From: Aquimarina intermedia
Lineage (GTDB): Bacteria; Bacteroidota; Bacteroidia; Flavobacteriales; Flavobacteriaceae
Direction of reading: 5' to 3'
Assembly (NCBI RefSeq): GCF_008124785.1
Contig: NZ_VNHU01000001.1
Span: 248,001 to 312,000 of the forward strand
Length of the DNA: 64,000 nt
The translations under genes and the position numbers were made by a program. Shown here piece by piece: positions 9,721 through 18,767 of the stretch. How positions within the stretch are numbered: the first letter of the stretch is position 1; every line of letters begins with the position of its first letter. A model generated the notes under the pieces. It was given only the letters and a program-made list of their open reading frames with translations, did no database searches and was not told the origin of the DNA.

Positions 9721-10125
9721 ATGTCCCAAAAATTAGGAAGAATATGCATCATTGATGATGATAAAATTTATGTTAATCTTGTTAGCAAGATAATTAAGAT
9801 GAGAGCGTTATCTGATGAGATCTTAATTTTTAAAAACGGAAAAGAAGCCATTGAGTTTTTTGTTCAGGCACTTCCCGGTAATCAAAAAGAGATATTTCCT
9901 GATGTAATTTTATTGGATTTGAACATGCCCATTATGGATGGATGGGAGTTTTTGCAAGAATTCCAGAAGATCAAAGATCAAATTGTCGAGAGCTATAGTT
10001 TATATGTTGTAAGTTCGTCTATTGATTCTCGCGATGTTGATCGTGCTAAAGCAATCGATTTTGTTAGGGATTATCTCACTAAACCTATCAAAATTAAGGA
10101 TTTTGAAAGAATTCTCAGTAATTAG
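9721..10125 (+). CDS. stand-alone response regulator receiver protein
   Basis: This 134-residue CheY-like receiver has no output domain. The acidic pocket is Asp12-Asp14 (IIDDDK), the phospho-acceptor Asp66 lies in LLDLNMPIMDGWE, switch residues are in YVVSSS (95-100) and the conserved Lys121 is in LTKPIK. Such single-domain regulators are common in Bacteroidetes and usually act through protein contacts or phosphorelay. No histidine kinase is encoded nearby, so its partner is unknown. The stop codon overlaps the stop of lspA on the other strand (TTAG at 10122-10125), leaving no room for a separate terminator. Confidence 0.93.
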   Translation: MSQKLGRICIIDDDKIYVNLVSKIIKMRALSDEILIFKNGKEAIEFFVQALPGNQKEIFPDVILLDLNMPIMDGWEFLQEFQKIKDQIVESYSLYVVSSSIDSRDVDRAKAIDFVRDYLTKPIKIKDFERILSN

Positions 10126-10739
10126 GCTGCTTTACTAAACTCTTTAGGAAATGCTTTTTTATTGAAAATAAGCAGTAAAAACACCCCAATACTTATCGCA
10201 GAGTCTGCAATGTTGAATACAGGATCGAAAAAAGAAAATGGTTGTCCGCCCCATATAGGAATCCATTCTGGCAAGATATCATCATACAGGGTAAATTGAA
10301 TCATATCTACCACCTTACCGTAAAAGAGATCTTCATATCCCCCTGCAACCGGTAAAAATTCTGCAATTTGGATACTTGTACTTTCACTAAATAGAACACC
10401 ATAAAATATGGAATCGATGATATTTCCAAAGGCTCCTGCAAAAATTAATGCAATACAAAATACCAGAATATCCGGGCTTTTTTTACGTACAGAATCGTAT
10501 AGCCAATAACCAATACCGGTTATAGCGACGAGTCTAAAAAGCGTCAATGCAAGTTTTCCGTAAATTCCTGGAAGTTCAAAACCCCAAGCCATACCTTTGT
10601 TCTCCACAAAAACCACTCTAAACCACTCAAAAACTTTTACTTCTTCATATAGGCTAAAATGTGTTTTTATGTAAATTTTAGAGACCTGATCGATCAATAG
10701 GACTAAGAATATTACTAAAATTGATTTTTTTAAGGACAT
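10122..10739 (-). CDS. lspA: lipoprotein signal peptidase
   Basis: LspA (signal peptidase II) is an inner-membrane aspartic protease that removes signal peptides from prolipoproteins after lipid attachment. The 205-residue protein has about four membrane segments and the family motifs DQVSK (17-21), VENKGMAWG (45-53), GAFGNIIDS and the catalytic Asp pair: Asp145 in GKVVDM and Asp179 in FNIADSAIS. It is slightly longer than many LspA proteins because of a loop around residues 115-140, as seen in Bacteroidetes members. It ends the minus-strand run ileS / traR-like / 11416 gene / lspA. Its likely substrates in this window include the lipoproteins at 17943, 24855, 25973, 34515, 40885 and 62262. 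Confidence 0.95.
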   Translation of the reverse strand: MSLKKSILVIFLVLLIDQVSKIYIKTHFSLYEEVKVFEWFRVVFVENKGMAWGFELPGIYGKLALTLFRLVAITGIGYWLYDSVRKKSPDILVFCIALIFAGAFGNIIDSIFYGVLFSESTSIQIAEFLPVAGGYEDLFYGKVVDMIQFTLYDDILPEWIPIWGGQPFSFFDPVFNIADSAISIGVFLLLIFNKKAFPKEFSKAA

Positions 10740-10792
10740 AAGTATAGTTTACAAGATCACCGATCTTATATAAGAGCGACAAAAATAATGTT

Positions 10793-11416
10793 TTATTTTA
10801 TTTTATAGACATTAATATCACCGTTGAGTGATATTAGGTTTATGGAGTGATTTCCCAGCATATTTTCTGTCAAAATATTGCCCGTATTAGTTCTTGTGGT
10901 TAGGGTAGCATTCTTGGTATACAAAGTAATCGCACCAGAAATTGTATGCACATCGGCGTTTCCTTCAAAGTAATTGGCTCTAACAATTCCGGAATTGAGC
11001 TCGGCGAACAGATAGTGTAGTTTGGCATCAATGATACAATTAGCTTGCTTAGATATCAAGTAGATACTTATGTTTTCAGGAACAAAAATTGTCATCTTTG
11101 CAGCACTTATTTTATGTGCAGCGAGCTTATCATTAAGTTTTTCAAGAAAGGGTTGTATATCATCTGATATGTGCAAGGTAGATTTAGTTCTTTTTGATTG
11201 AATGACGAACATGTTTTCATATTCACCTTCTGAAGAATATTTAATTTTAATTTCTTTTCTTGAAGTGTTTAAAATTTCAATCGTAGAAACAAAATCAGTT
11301 TGAATGTACACTGCGCTTATATCGGCACTTGAGAATTTTTTTTCACCACGTCTTTGTCCATAGCTACATGAAAAGGTAAAAAATAAAGTAAGATTAAGTA
11401 AAAGCACATGATTCAT
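10793..11416 (-). CDS. secreted DUF2807-like envelope protein, function unknown
   Basis: A 207-residue protein of unknown role. The start is placed at ATG 11416, since this gives a normal export signal (MNHVLLLNLTLFFTFSCSYG); an in-frame upstream ATG at 11449 would bury the signal. Whether it is cut after the Cys (lipoprotein) or after SYGQ is unclear. The mature part is beta-rich with short repeats in the C-terminal half (GNADVHTISGAITLYTKN, TTRTNTGNILTENM, SLNGDINVYKI), a pattern like the putative adhesin/DUF2807 beta-helix family. It lies between lspA and the TraR/DksA gene; this order is common in Flavobacteriaceae as far as I recall. Confidence 0.6.
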   Translation of the reverse strand: MNHVLLLNLTLFFTFSCSYGQRRGEKKFSSADISAVYIQTDFVSTIEILNTSRKEIKIKYSSEGEYENMFVIQSKRTKSTLHISDDIQPFLEKLNDKLAAHKISAAKMTIFVPENISIYLISKQANCIIDAKLHYLFAELNSGIVRANYFEGNADVHTISGAITLYTKNATLTTRTNTGNILTENMLGNHSINLISLNGDINVYKIK

Positions 11417-11492
11417 TGCGGTAGATATAAAATAAATAATGCTCTCCATTTACAGAAAGCATTACTTATTATTCTCAGGAAAATCTAGTTGC

Positions 11493-11876
11493 CTAGCTCT
11501 GCATATTTTTAGCTTCAATACTCAATGTTGCATGAGGAACAAGCTTTAAGCGTTCCGGATTAATTAGTTTTCCGGTTACTCTACATACTCCGTATGTTTT
11601 GTTTTCTATACGTAACAATGCATTTTTTAAATCTCTAACGAATTTTTCTTGTCTAATGGCTAATTGTGTATTGGCTTCCTTAGACATTGTTTCGCTTCCT
11701 TCTTCAAATGCTTTAAAAGTTGGGGAGGTATCATCCGTACCATTATTACCATCATTTTTATAGGCACTTTGAAGTAGTTCCAGATCTTTATTGGCTTTTT
11801 GCATTTTTTCAAGAATGATTTCCTTGAATTTAGCAAGCTCAGCATCGCTATACCTTACTTTTATATCATCTGCCAT
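11493..11876 (-). CDS. TraR/DksA-family protein with degenerate zinc finger
   Basis: A 127-residue protein with a long N-terminal coiled-coil hairpin (about residues 10-95) and a C-terminal segment YGVCRVTGKLINPERLKLVP that aligns with the zinc-finger part of DksA/TraR. Classical DksA has four cysteines (CxxC...CxxC); here only the Cys in GVCRV remains, so zinc binding by the canonical site is unlikely. DksA binds the RNA polymerase secondary channel and works with ppGpp. Whether this Cys-poor form does so is inference. It lies 4 bp downstream of ileS and is probably co-transcribed with it. Confidence 0.88.
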   Translation of the reverse strand: MADDIKVRYSDAELAKFKEIILEKMQKANKDLELLQSAYKNDGNNGTDDTSPTFKAFEEGSETMSKEANTQLAIRQEKFVRDLKNALLRIENKTYGVCRVTGKLINPERLKLVPHATLSIEAKNMQS

Positions 11877-11880
11877 GTCA

Positions 11881-14800
11881 TTAATTTTTTTTAATTATTA
11901 ATTGGGTTGCAATGTCATCAAACGTTATTTCGGTACCATTTATTATGGTTTCTGAAAATTCGATGGTTTCGGTAAGCGTTTCACTTTTGATATATGCATC
12001 ATTGGTTAAAACTGCTTCCTGAACTTGTTTATTGCTCTCAAACACGATGGTAATCTTATCGGTAACCTCAAGTCCGCTGTCTTTTCGTAAATTTTGTATA
12101 CGATTAACTAACTCCCTAGCAATACCCTCTTTCTTTAGATCTGGTGTTATGGTTACATCCAAAGCCACTGTCAAAGCTCCGGAATTTGCAACAAGCCAAC
12201 CTTCGATGTCTTGAGAACTTATATCAACATCTTCGGATCCTAAAGTAATAATTTTATCTTTAACTTTTATATCATAGCTTCCTGTTTGTTCAAGAATTTT
12301 AATTTTTTCTTGATCAAAACCTTGTATTTCGTTGGCTATCAACTTCATGTCTTTACCAAAACGAGGGCCTAAAGTTTTGAAATTTGGTTTAATCTGTTTT
12401 ACCAAAATACCTGAAGCATCGTCGATAAGCTCTATTTCTTTTACGTTAACTTCACTTTTAATAAGATCAGATATTTCTTGTATTTCTTTTCTCTCAGCTT
12501 CATTAAGTACAGGTATCATGATTCGTTGTAAGGGTTGACGAACCTTGATTTTTTCTTTCTGACGTAAAGAAAGTACCAACGATGAGACGGTTTGCGCTTT
12601 TTGCATTTTGTGCTCTAATGCAACATCTACGTAGGATGCATCATACTCTGGAAACAATGATAAATGAACACTTTCAAAACTTTCTTTTCTTGTAACGGCA
12701 TTTAAGTCTTTATACAAGCGATCCATAAAAAACGGAGCAACCGGTGCACCTAATTTTGCAACGGTAACCATACAGGTGTAGAGTGTTTGATAAGCAGATA
12801 TTTTATCTTTTTGATAATCCCCTTTCCAAAACCTTCTTCTGCTCAATCTTACAAACCAGTTACTTAAATTCTCCTGTACAAAATCTGAAATTGCACGGGT
12901 AGCCTTGGTGGGTTCATATTCGGTATAAAAAGTATCTACATTCTTAATAAGTGTATGCAGTTCGCTTAAAATCCAACGATCAATCTCCGGACGTTCCTGC
13001 AAGGGAATGTCATCTTCGTCATACGTAAACTTATCAATATTGGCATAAAGTGTAAAAAATGAATATGTGTTGTACAGGGTGCCAAAGAACTTACGACGCA
13101 CTTCTGCGATCCCTTCGCTATCAAATTTTAAATTATCCCAAGGGTTCGCGTTGCTAATCATGTACCAACGTGTGGCATCAGGTCCGTAGGTTTTTAACGT
13201 TTCAAAAGGATCTACTGCATTACCAAGACGTTTGGACATTTTTTGTCCGTTTTTGTCAAGAACCAAACCATTGGATACAACATTTTTGTAGGCAACATCA
13301 TCAAAAACCATGGTGGCTATAGCGTGAAGCGTGTAGAACCATCCTCGTGTTTGATCTACTCCCTCAGCAATAAAGTCAGCTTTACGTGCTCCTGATTCTA
13401 CTTTTTCTTTATTTTCAAAAGGATAATGCCATTGTGCATATGGCATAGATCCAGAGTCAAACCATACGTCTATTAAATCACTTTCTCTTTGCATAGGTTT
13501 GCCTGATGGTGACACTAATGTAATTTTATCAACTACATTTTTATGCAGGTCAATGGTATCGTAATTTGCTTCGCTCATGTCGCCGACTTTGAACTCAGCA
13601 AAAATATCTTCAGCAAGAACACCGGCTTTAATTGCTTTGTCCATTTCGCTTTTTAGCTCAGCAACAGAACCTATTATTAACTCTTCTTTTCCATCGTCAG
13701 TTCTCCATATAGGTAGCGGGATTCCCCAAAAACGAGAGCGTGATAGGTTCCAATCATTCGCATTGGCCAACCAATTACCGAAACGACCTTCACCGGTAGC
13801 TTTAGGTTTCCAATTGATACCTAAGTTCAATTCATGCATACGATCCTTAAAATCGGTAACTTTTATAAACCAGGAATCCAAAGGATAGTACAAGATTGGT
13901 TTATCAGTACGCCAGCAATTAGGATAACTATGCACATACTTTTCAACCTTGAAAGCTTTGTTTTCTGTTTTTAATTTAATGGCAATTTCAACATCAACAG
14001 ATTTTTCAGGTGCTTCTCCGTCATCATAGTATTCATTTTTGACGTATTTTCCGCCAAGTTCACCCATTTGACCTATAAAGCGACCTTGCAGATCTACCGT
14101 AGGAACCAAGTTATCATTTTCATCTAATAACAACATCGCCGGAACTTCGGGTACCGCTTGTTTGGCTACTAATGCATCATCGGCTCCAAAGGTTGGTGAG
14201 GTGTGTACTATACCGGTTCCGTCTTCGGTAGTTACAAAATCTCCGGATATAACTCTAAAAGCATTTTCAGGATTATGATAGGGTTGTACATAATCTAATA
14301 ATTGTTCATATCGAACATCAACCAGGTCAGCGCCTTTACATTCGGCAACCACCTGATACGGTATTTTTTTATTTTCTGAAGTGTAGGATTCTAATACTGT
14401 AGCGTCTTCTGCAGCATAGTATTTTCCTGTGAATTGCTTAGCAAGCAAACTTTTGGCAAGCACCACTTGAATTGGCTCAAAAGTGTATTGATTAAAAGTT
14501 TTTACAACAACATAATCAATTTTTGCACCAACAGTTAATGCAGTATTACTCGGTAAGGTCCACGGTGTGGTAGTCCAGGCTAGAAGGTATAAATTATCTT
14601 CCAGTCCAGACAGAGATGCAGGTAATGTTTCTCTGATTACTTTAAATTGTGCTACAACGGTGGTATCCGTCACATCCTGATAGGTTCCCGGTTGATTTAG
14701 TTCATGAGAACTTAATCCCGTTCCTGCCTTTGGAGAATAGGGTTGTATAGTGTATCCCTTATACAGCAATCCTTTTTTATATATTTCGGATAGCAACCAC

Positions 14801-15285
14801 CATACACTCTCCATATATTTGGATTTGTAAGTGACATAAGGATCTTCCATATCCACCCAGTATCCGATCTTTTCAGTCAAATCATTCCAGATATCTGTAT
14901 AGCGCATCACGGCTTTTTTACAAGCCTCATTATATTCTTCTACGGTAATTTTTTTACCAATATCCTCTTTCGTGATACCCAATTCCTTCTCCACGCCAAG
15001 CTCAACAGGGAGGCCATGAGTGTCCCAACCTGCTTTTCTCTTTACCTGAAAACCCTTCTGAGTTTTATAACGACAAAAGATGTCCTTAATGGCACGCGCC
15101 ATGACATGGTGAATACCAGGTAACCCATTGGCAGACGGAGGTCCTTCAAAAAATACAAAAGGAGCTGATTGTTCACGCTCGGAAATGCTCTTTTCAAAAA
15201 TGTTATGTTGTTGCCAAAAATCCAGTATTTCTTCTGCGGTTTTTGGCAAGTCAAGTCCTTTGTATTCAGGAAACTTCGTGCTCAT
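11881..15285 (-). CDS. ileS: isoleucyl-tRNA synthetase, long (type 2) form with GIHH signature
   Basis: This 1134-residue class I synthetase charges tRNA-Ile. The catalytic Rossmann core begins at PPSANGLPGIHH; the editing (CP1) domain follows with GWDTHGLPVE nearby and TTPWTLPSN at its threonine-rich site; then DVWFDSGSMPYAQ, the KMSKR loop (QKMSKRLGN), the anticodon-binding domain and a long C-terminal extension. Length and the GWDTHGLPVE-type core resemble the eukaryote-like IleRS2 group. The usual HxGH motif reads Gly57-Ile58-His59-His60, so its first and third positions are exchanged. IleRS2 enzymes are generally poorly inhibited by mupirocin, and GxHH variants have been described as highly resistant. 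ATG start; upstream of the TraR/DksA gene. Confidence 0.97.
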   Translation of the reverse strand: MSTKFPEYKGLDLPKTAEEILDFWQQHNIFEKSISEREQSAPFVFFEGPPSANGLPGIHHVMARAIKDIFCRYKTQKGFQVKRKAGWDTHGLPVELGVEKELGITKEDIGKKITVEEYNEACKKAVMRYTDIWNDLTEKIGYWVDMEDPYVTYKSKYMESVWWLLSEIYKKGLLYKGYTIQPYSPKAGTGLSSHELNQPGTYQDVTDTTVVAQFKVIRETLPASLSGLEDNLYLLAWTTTPWTLPSNTALTVGAKIDYVVVKTFNQYTFEPIQVVLAKSLLAKQFTGKYYAAEDATVLESYTSENKKIPYQVVAECKGADLVDVRYEQLLDYVQPYHNPENAFRVISGDFVTTEDGTGIVHTSPTFGADDALVAKQAVPEVPAMLLLDENDNLVPTVDLQGRFIGQMGELGGKYVKNEYYDDGEAPEKSVDVEIAIKLKTENKAFKVEKYVHSYPNCWRTDKPILYYPLDSWFIKVTDFKDRMHELNLGINWKPKATGEGRFGNWLANANDWNLSRSRFWGIPLPIWRTDDGKEELIIGSVAELKSEMDKAIKAGVLAEDIFAEFKVGDMSEANYDTIDLHKNVVDKITLVSPSGKPMQRESDLIDVWFDSGSMPYAQWHYPFENKEKVESGARKADFIAEGVDQTRGWFYTLHAIATMVFDDVAYKNVVSNGLVLDKNGQKMSKRLGNAVDPFETLKTYGPDATRWYMISNANPWDNLKFDSEGIAEVRRKFFGTLYNTYSFFTLYANIDKFTYDEDDIPLQERPEIDRWILSELHTLIKNVDTFYTEYEPTKATRAISDFVQENLSNWFVRLSRRRFWKGDYQKDKISAYQTLYTCMVTVAKLGAPVAPFFMDRLYKDLNAVTRKESFESVHLSLFPEYDASYVDVALEHKMQKAQTVSSLVLSLRQKEKIKVRQPLQRIMIPVLNEAERKEIQEISDLIKSEVNVKEIELIDDASGILVKQIKPNFKTLGPRFGKDMKLIANEIQGFDQEKIKILEQTGSYDIKVKDKIITLGSEDVDISSQDIEGWLVANSGALTVALDVTITPDLKKEGIARELVNRIQNLRKDSGLEVTDKITIVFESNKQVQEAVLTNDAYIKSETLTETIEFSETIINGTEITFDDIATQLIIKKN

Positions 15286-15538
15286 GAGGTCGTTCTTTCT
15301 GTTAAGTGTGCGAAAATAAGGATTTTATTGAAAAAAGATAGTGATTTTTAACGGTAAACGTGTTGTGCTATATTTAAAAAGCACACTCATTATATTGTTA
15401 TCTATAATAGAGTATCGCACAACCTAATTGAGTTTTTATTTCAATACAAGAAAATGTTAAGCCAGATGGAAACGTTTTGGGTTTCAAATTCTATTTGTAC
15501 CTTCATCTTAATTTTTGATACCGAATACTATTTTAATT

Positions 15539-16333
15539 ATGAGTGAAACGCTAAAAGTAGCCTTAATTCAATCCAATTTATCATGGGAGCATGCAGGTGA
15601 AAACAGAACTAATTTTGAACAAAAATTAAATAAACTCGCCCAAACTGTTGATTTAGTCGTGCTACCGGAAATGTTTAGTTCCGGTTTTACAATGAATGCC
15701 AGTGCTGTTGCAGAAGGTATGAATGATGCTACAGTACAATGGATGCTACGTATGGCTAAGGCCAAGAACTTTGCATTAATAGGTAGTATAGTCATCAAGG
15801 AAAATGATAACTTTTACAATCGCGCACTCTTTGTGTCTCCAGAGGGATCTATTGAATATTATGACAAACATCAGCTGTTTACGATGGCAGGAGAGGATAA
15901 GTCTTATACTCCGGGAGAAGACAAGGTAGTTATTGAATATAAAGGATGGCGTATTCAACCGCTGATTTGTTACGACCTGAGATTTCCCGTTTGGTCGAGA
16001 AATACCAGTGAGGTGGATGTGTTAATATATATGGCGAACTGGCCTGAAAAGAGAGTGCTTGCATGGGATACATTACTTAAGGCACGTGCCATCGAAAATA
16101 TGACATATTGTATCGGGGTAAATCGTGTGGGGGTTGATGGTAAGGGATATAATTATGTGGGACATTCTGCGGTATATGATGTCTTAGGAAATCCAATTAC
16201 TTCAAATACTCCGGTTGAAAAGGAAACCATATTATATGCAACATTAGATAAAACACATATACAGCAAACAAGAGTTAAATTGCCATTTCTCGTGGATGCA
16301 GATCCTTTTACTATCCTAAAAAAAGATAACTAA
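15539..16333 (+). CDS. nitrilase-superfamily omega-amidase (YafV-like)
   Basis: A 264-residue carbon-nitrogen hydrolase. The catalytic triad reads Glu44 (VVLPEMFSSGF), Lys110 (YYDKHQLF) and Cys144 (PLICYDLRFP). The MFSSGF context and length match omega-amidase/YafV, which hydrolyses alpha-ketoglutaramate or alpha-ketosuccinamate left by glutamine or asparagine transaminases, or repairs deaminated compounds; the exact substrate is inferred. I chose ATG 15539 (MSETLKVALIQ); a TTG 24 bp upstream (15515) is also in frame but adds a non-conserved leader. It converges with the next minus-strand gene with a 4 bp stop-on-stop overlap (CTAA). Confidence 0.9.
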   Translation: MSETLKVALIQSNLSWEHAGENRTNFEQKLNKLAQTVDLVVLPEMFSSGFTMNASAVAEGMNDATVQWMLRMAKAKNFALIGSIVIKENDNFYNRALFVSPEGSIEYYDKHQLFTMAGEDKSYTPGEDKVVIEYKGWRIQPLICYDLRFPVWSRNTSEVDVLIYMANWPEKRVLAWDTLLKARAIENMTYCIGVNRVGVDGKGYNYVGHSAVYDVLGNPITSNTPVEKETILYATLDKTHIQQTRVKLPFLVDADPFTILKKDN

Positions 16334-17943
16334 TCTAGGTTGTCTAGGATAAACGTTTGTCTCAGTTCCCAATTGGCTCTTACATCAATGGTTTTAGGAA
16401 AGTAAATAATTTTTTCGGGTTGTAAGCCTTTAAGAAAGTTACCAGTGTCCCAGCGGTTATTTGCATTTTGATCTAGTACCACGCGAATATTATATTTTCC
16501 CGCTTCCAAATATTCAAAAGTAACAGTGCCTAGTTCGTCGATGCTCTTTTCTGAAACTATTTCGTCCTTATCGTTGGTTAACTGGATAATTACCGGAAAA
16601 GACGAAACGTTCTCCAAATCCAGAAAAATTTTACCGTAATCAGTTATTTTTTTTGTGCTGAAGGTGAAGGATAGACTGTCATTAACATTGTCCATAAAAT
16701 CTTCAATTGCATTTGGTAATACATTGATTGTATAGACTTGATCTTCTTGTTGATCAAATTTGAAGTCCACGGTATTATATAGGGTGTCGATTTGAGTTGT
16801 AAAAGGTACAGGAAGAGAATCACGCATAAACGTGATAAGCGAATCTTCAATCTTACTAATCGGTATGTTTGCAACTAGCTGAAAACTTTCATTGGGAGTT
16901 AATATTGCTGGAGAGGTTGGCGATACAATCAAAGAATCCTTATATTGATCTTTAAAGCGTGTTGTCAATGTATCATTGTAAGCAGCTGAAGCTTTAACTG
17001 CAAATTGTAAGGAGTCAGCCTCAAAGTAAGGACGAAACCAATAATGTATGGTGTCTGTTTTAAGGTCTCTTATCGTTCTGTACTCAAATTCATCAGGTGT
17101 AGCACTGACTATATTTATACGAGTACTGTCTGCTTCTCCTTCATAGGGAAAAACCAAAGAATTTTTTGAACTTTGTTTTGGTTTTAAAAACTTGAATGCC
17201 GGTGTTTCTTTGAACAAATTAATAGAAAATACCTTTGCAGTATCACGAGGAATGGCAATAGTATCGCTATAAAAACCTATTTTATCTTGTTTAGGTTGAT
17301 AGGTGTAGTTAGTAGCAGCATCTTTTAAGGCGATAAGTCTGTACTTACCGGTCTTTAAATTTTCCATCACAAACGCGGTGCTATCCAATGTACTGGACAC
17401 GTATCGAGGCACTGTATTATAAATAATAGAATCCGTATAGCTTTCGTCGATCTTGTATAACGCTATTGTCGTATAAGGATCTGGTGTTCTGGATATGGCA
17501 TTTTTTATGGAGCCTTTTATTTTCAAAGAGTCTAGAAAGTCTCCTGTGCTAAAAACATATTTAAAGAATGGCAACGGATTCCCTTCATTATTGTCCACAA
17601 TACTTTCGCCAAAACTGATACTGTATGTAGTGTTTTCTAAAAGTGTATCAAGAAACTTGATCTTTACAAATTTATTAGCGCCCCCCAACGGTGTTATCGT
17701 TGGTTTAGGATCCATTGGTGGAGAAATAACGATCTGTTGCTGTGGATCTTCAAGTTTGATATACTCATCAAAATAAATTCGAATTTCTTTTTTATCAAAG
17801 TTTGTAGAAAAATTAGGAGGTGTAGCCCGAACAAACTCAGGAGAAATACTATCTTTTTCGCCACCCGTAATTGTACCTTTTTTGGCACATCCAGCAAGTA
17901 ATAAGGAAACGCTTAAAGCGACTAGTAGAACTCCATTTTTCAT
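16330..17943 (-). CDS. Ig-like (SbsA-type) domain lipoprotein
   Basis: A 537-residue predicted lipoprotein with signal peptide and lipobox LLLAGC (Cys19). The start is ATG 17943 (MKNGVLLVAL); an in-frame ATG at 18000 would add 19 residues ahead of the signal. The first domain (KDSISPEFVRATPPNFS... KKEIRIYFDEYIKL) matches the Big_5/SbsA Ig-like domain common in Bacteroidetes lipoproteins. The rest is beta-rich, and the C-terminal part resembles a carboxypeptidase-regulatory or SpaA-like fold (LEAGKYNIRVVLDQNANNRWDTGNF). The role is unknown, likely at the cell envelope. It lies downstream of comF, 61 bp away, on the same strand. Confidence 0.8.
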   Translation of the reverse strand: MKNGVLLVALSVSLLLAGCAKKGTITGGEKDSISPEFVRATPPNFSTNFDKKEIRIYFDEYIKLEDPQQQIVISPPMDPKPTITPLGGANKFVKIKFLDTLLENTTYSISFGESIVDNNEGNPLPFFKYVFSTGDFLDSLKIKGSIKNAISRTPDPYTTIALYKIDESYTDSIIYNTVPRYVSSTLDSTAFVMENLKTGKYRLIALKDAATNYTYQPKQDKIGFYSDTIAIPRDTAKVFSINLFKETPAFKFLKPKQSSKNSLVFPYEGEADSTRINIVSATPDEFEYRTIRDLKTDTIHYWFRPYFEADSLQFAVKASAAYNDTLTTRFKDQYKDSLIVSPTSPAILTPNESFQLVANIPISKIEDSLITFMRDSLPVPFTTQIDTLYNTVDFKFDQQEDQVYTINVLPNAIEDFMDNVNDSLSFTFSTKKITDYGKIFLDLENVSSFPVIIQLTNDKDEIVSEKSIDELGTVTFEYLEAGKYNIRVVLDQNANNRWDTGNFLKGLQPEKIIYFPKTIDVRANWELRQTFILDNLD

Positions 17944-18004
17944 GAATGCTATAACGATTTTGTTTTGATTCACAAAGAAACAACTAATTACTATAAACAA
18001 AAAA

Positions 18005-18685
18005 CTATTCTGTTATAGCCATGGTGGCTATACTAAATTTAATCCCTTCAATACCTTTTAGCTCGTTAATACATGCTTGTAATGTAGCACCTGTCGTTAT
18101 GATATCGTCGACCAGAAGGATGTGTTTTCCTGTCAAAACATCTTGGTTTTGTAAACCAAAGGTTGCTTCAGAGTTTTGCCATCGCATGATTCTTTTTTGT
18201 TTCGATTGTTTGGCCGTATAGTTTTTCTTGATCAGTACATTATCAATATAATGCACTTGGAGTAGCTGGGCTATCTTTTTTCCAAACTCCTCTACTTGAT
18301 TATAACCCCGCTCTTTTAATCTTTTTTTGTGAAGTGGTACCGGAACGACCGCATCAATACCGTCAAAATTTTTGGCATTGAGTAATTGTGATCCAAGCCA
18401 TGCTCCCAGTGTTACGCCTATTTTTTGTTGTCCGCGATACTTTAAATTATGAATTAGATTTTGCACTAAGCCCTCCTTCTCGAACACGAGAAGCGATACA
18501 AAATTTTCAATTTTGATACGATCATAAAATACTTTTTCGATATTTTTCACGTTAACTAGGTGAAAATTCCCTTGAGGTAGGTAATAACGACAAGAAGTGC
18601 ACAATACATGTTCGTTTCTATCTAAGTTGTTATCGCAGGCGGCACAATGCTGAGGATAGAATAAATAAACAAGATCACAAAGCAT
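18005..18685 (-). CDS. comF: ComF family protein (phosphoribosyltransferase-like)
   Basis: A 226-residue protein with an N-terminal four-cysteine zinc motif (Cys14, Cys17, Cys29, Cys32: CAACD...CTSCR) and a C-terminal type I phosphoribosyltransferase fold with the PRPP loop ILLVDDIITTGAT. ComF/GntX proteins are linked to DNA uptake in competent bacteria and to use of external DNA; the enzymatic activity, if any, is unknown. The VPVPLHKKRLKERGYNQ motif is typical of the family. ATG start. Confidence 0.93.
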   Translation of the reverse strand: MLCDLVYLFYPQHCAACDNNLDRNEHVLCTSCRYYLPQGNFHLVNVKNIEKVFYDRIKIENFVSLLVFEKEGLVQNLIHNLKYRGQQKIGVTLGAWLGSQLLNAKNFDGIDAVVPVPLHKKRLKERGYNQVEEFGKKIAQLLQVHYIDNVLIKKNYTAKQSKQKRIMRWQNSEATFGLQNQDVLTGKHILLVDDIITTGATLQACINELKGIEGIKFSIATMAITE

Positions 18686-18767
18686 ATTATAATACGATTA
18701 ACATTAATAATTCGATTTAACTATTATATTTACCTTAAAAGTAACCATCAAAAATTAAAAATTAACT

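Noticed and set aside
13577-13888. Plus-strand open frame of about 100 codons inside ileS
   Set aside because: It is the shadow of a conserved synthetase domain on the other strand; composition follows the minus-strand codon pattern.
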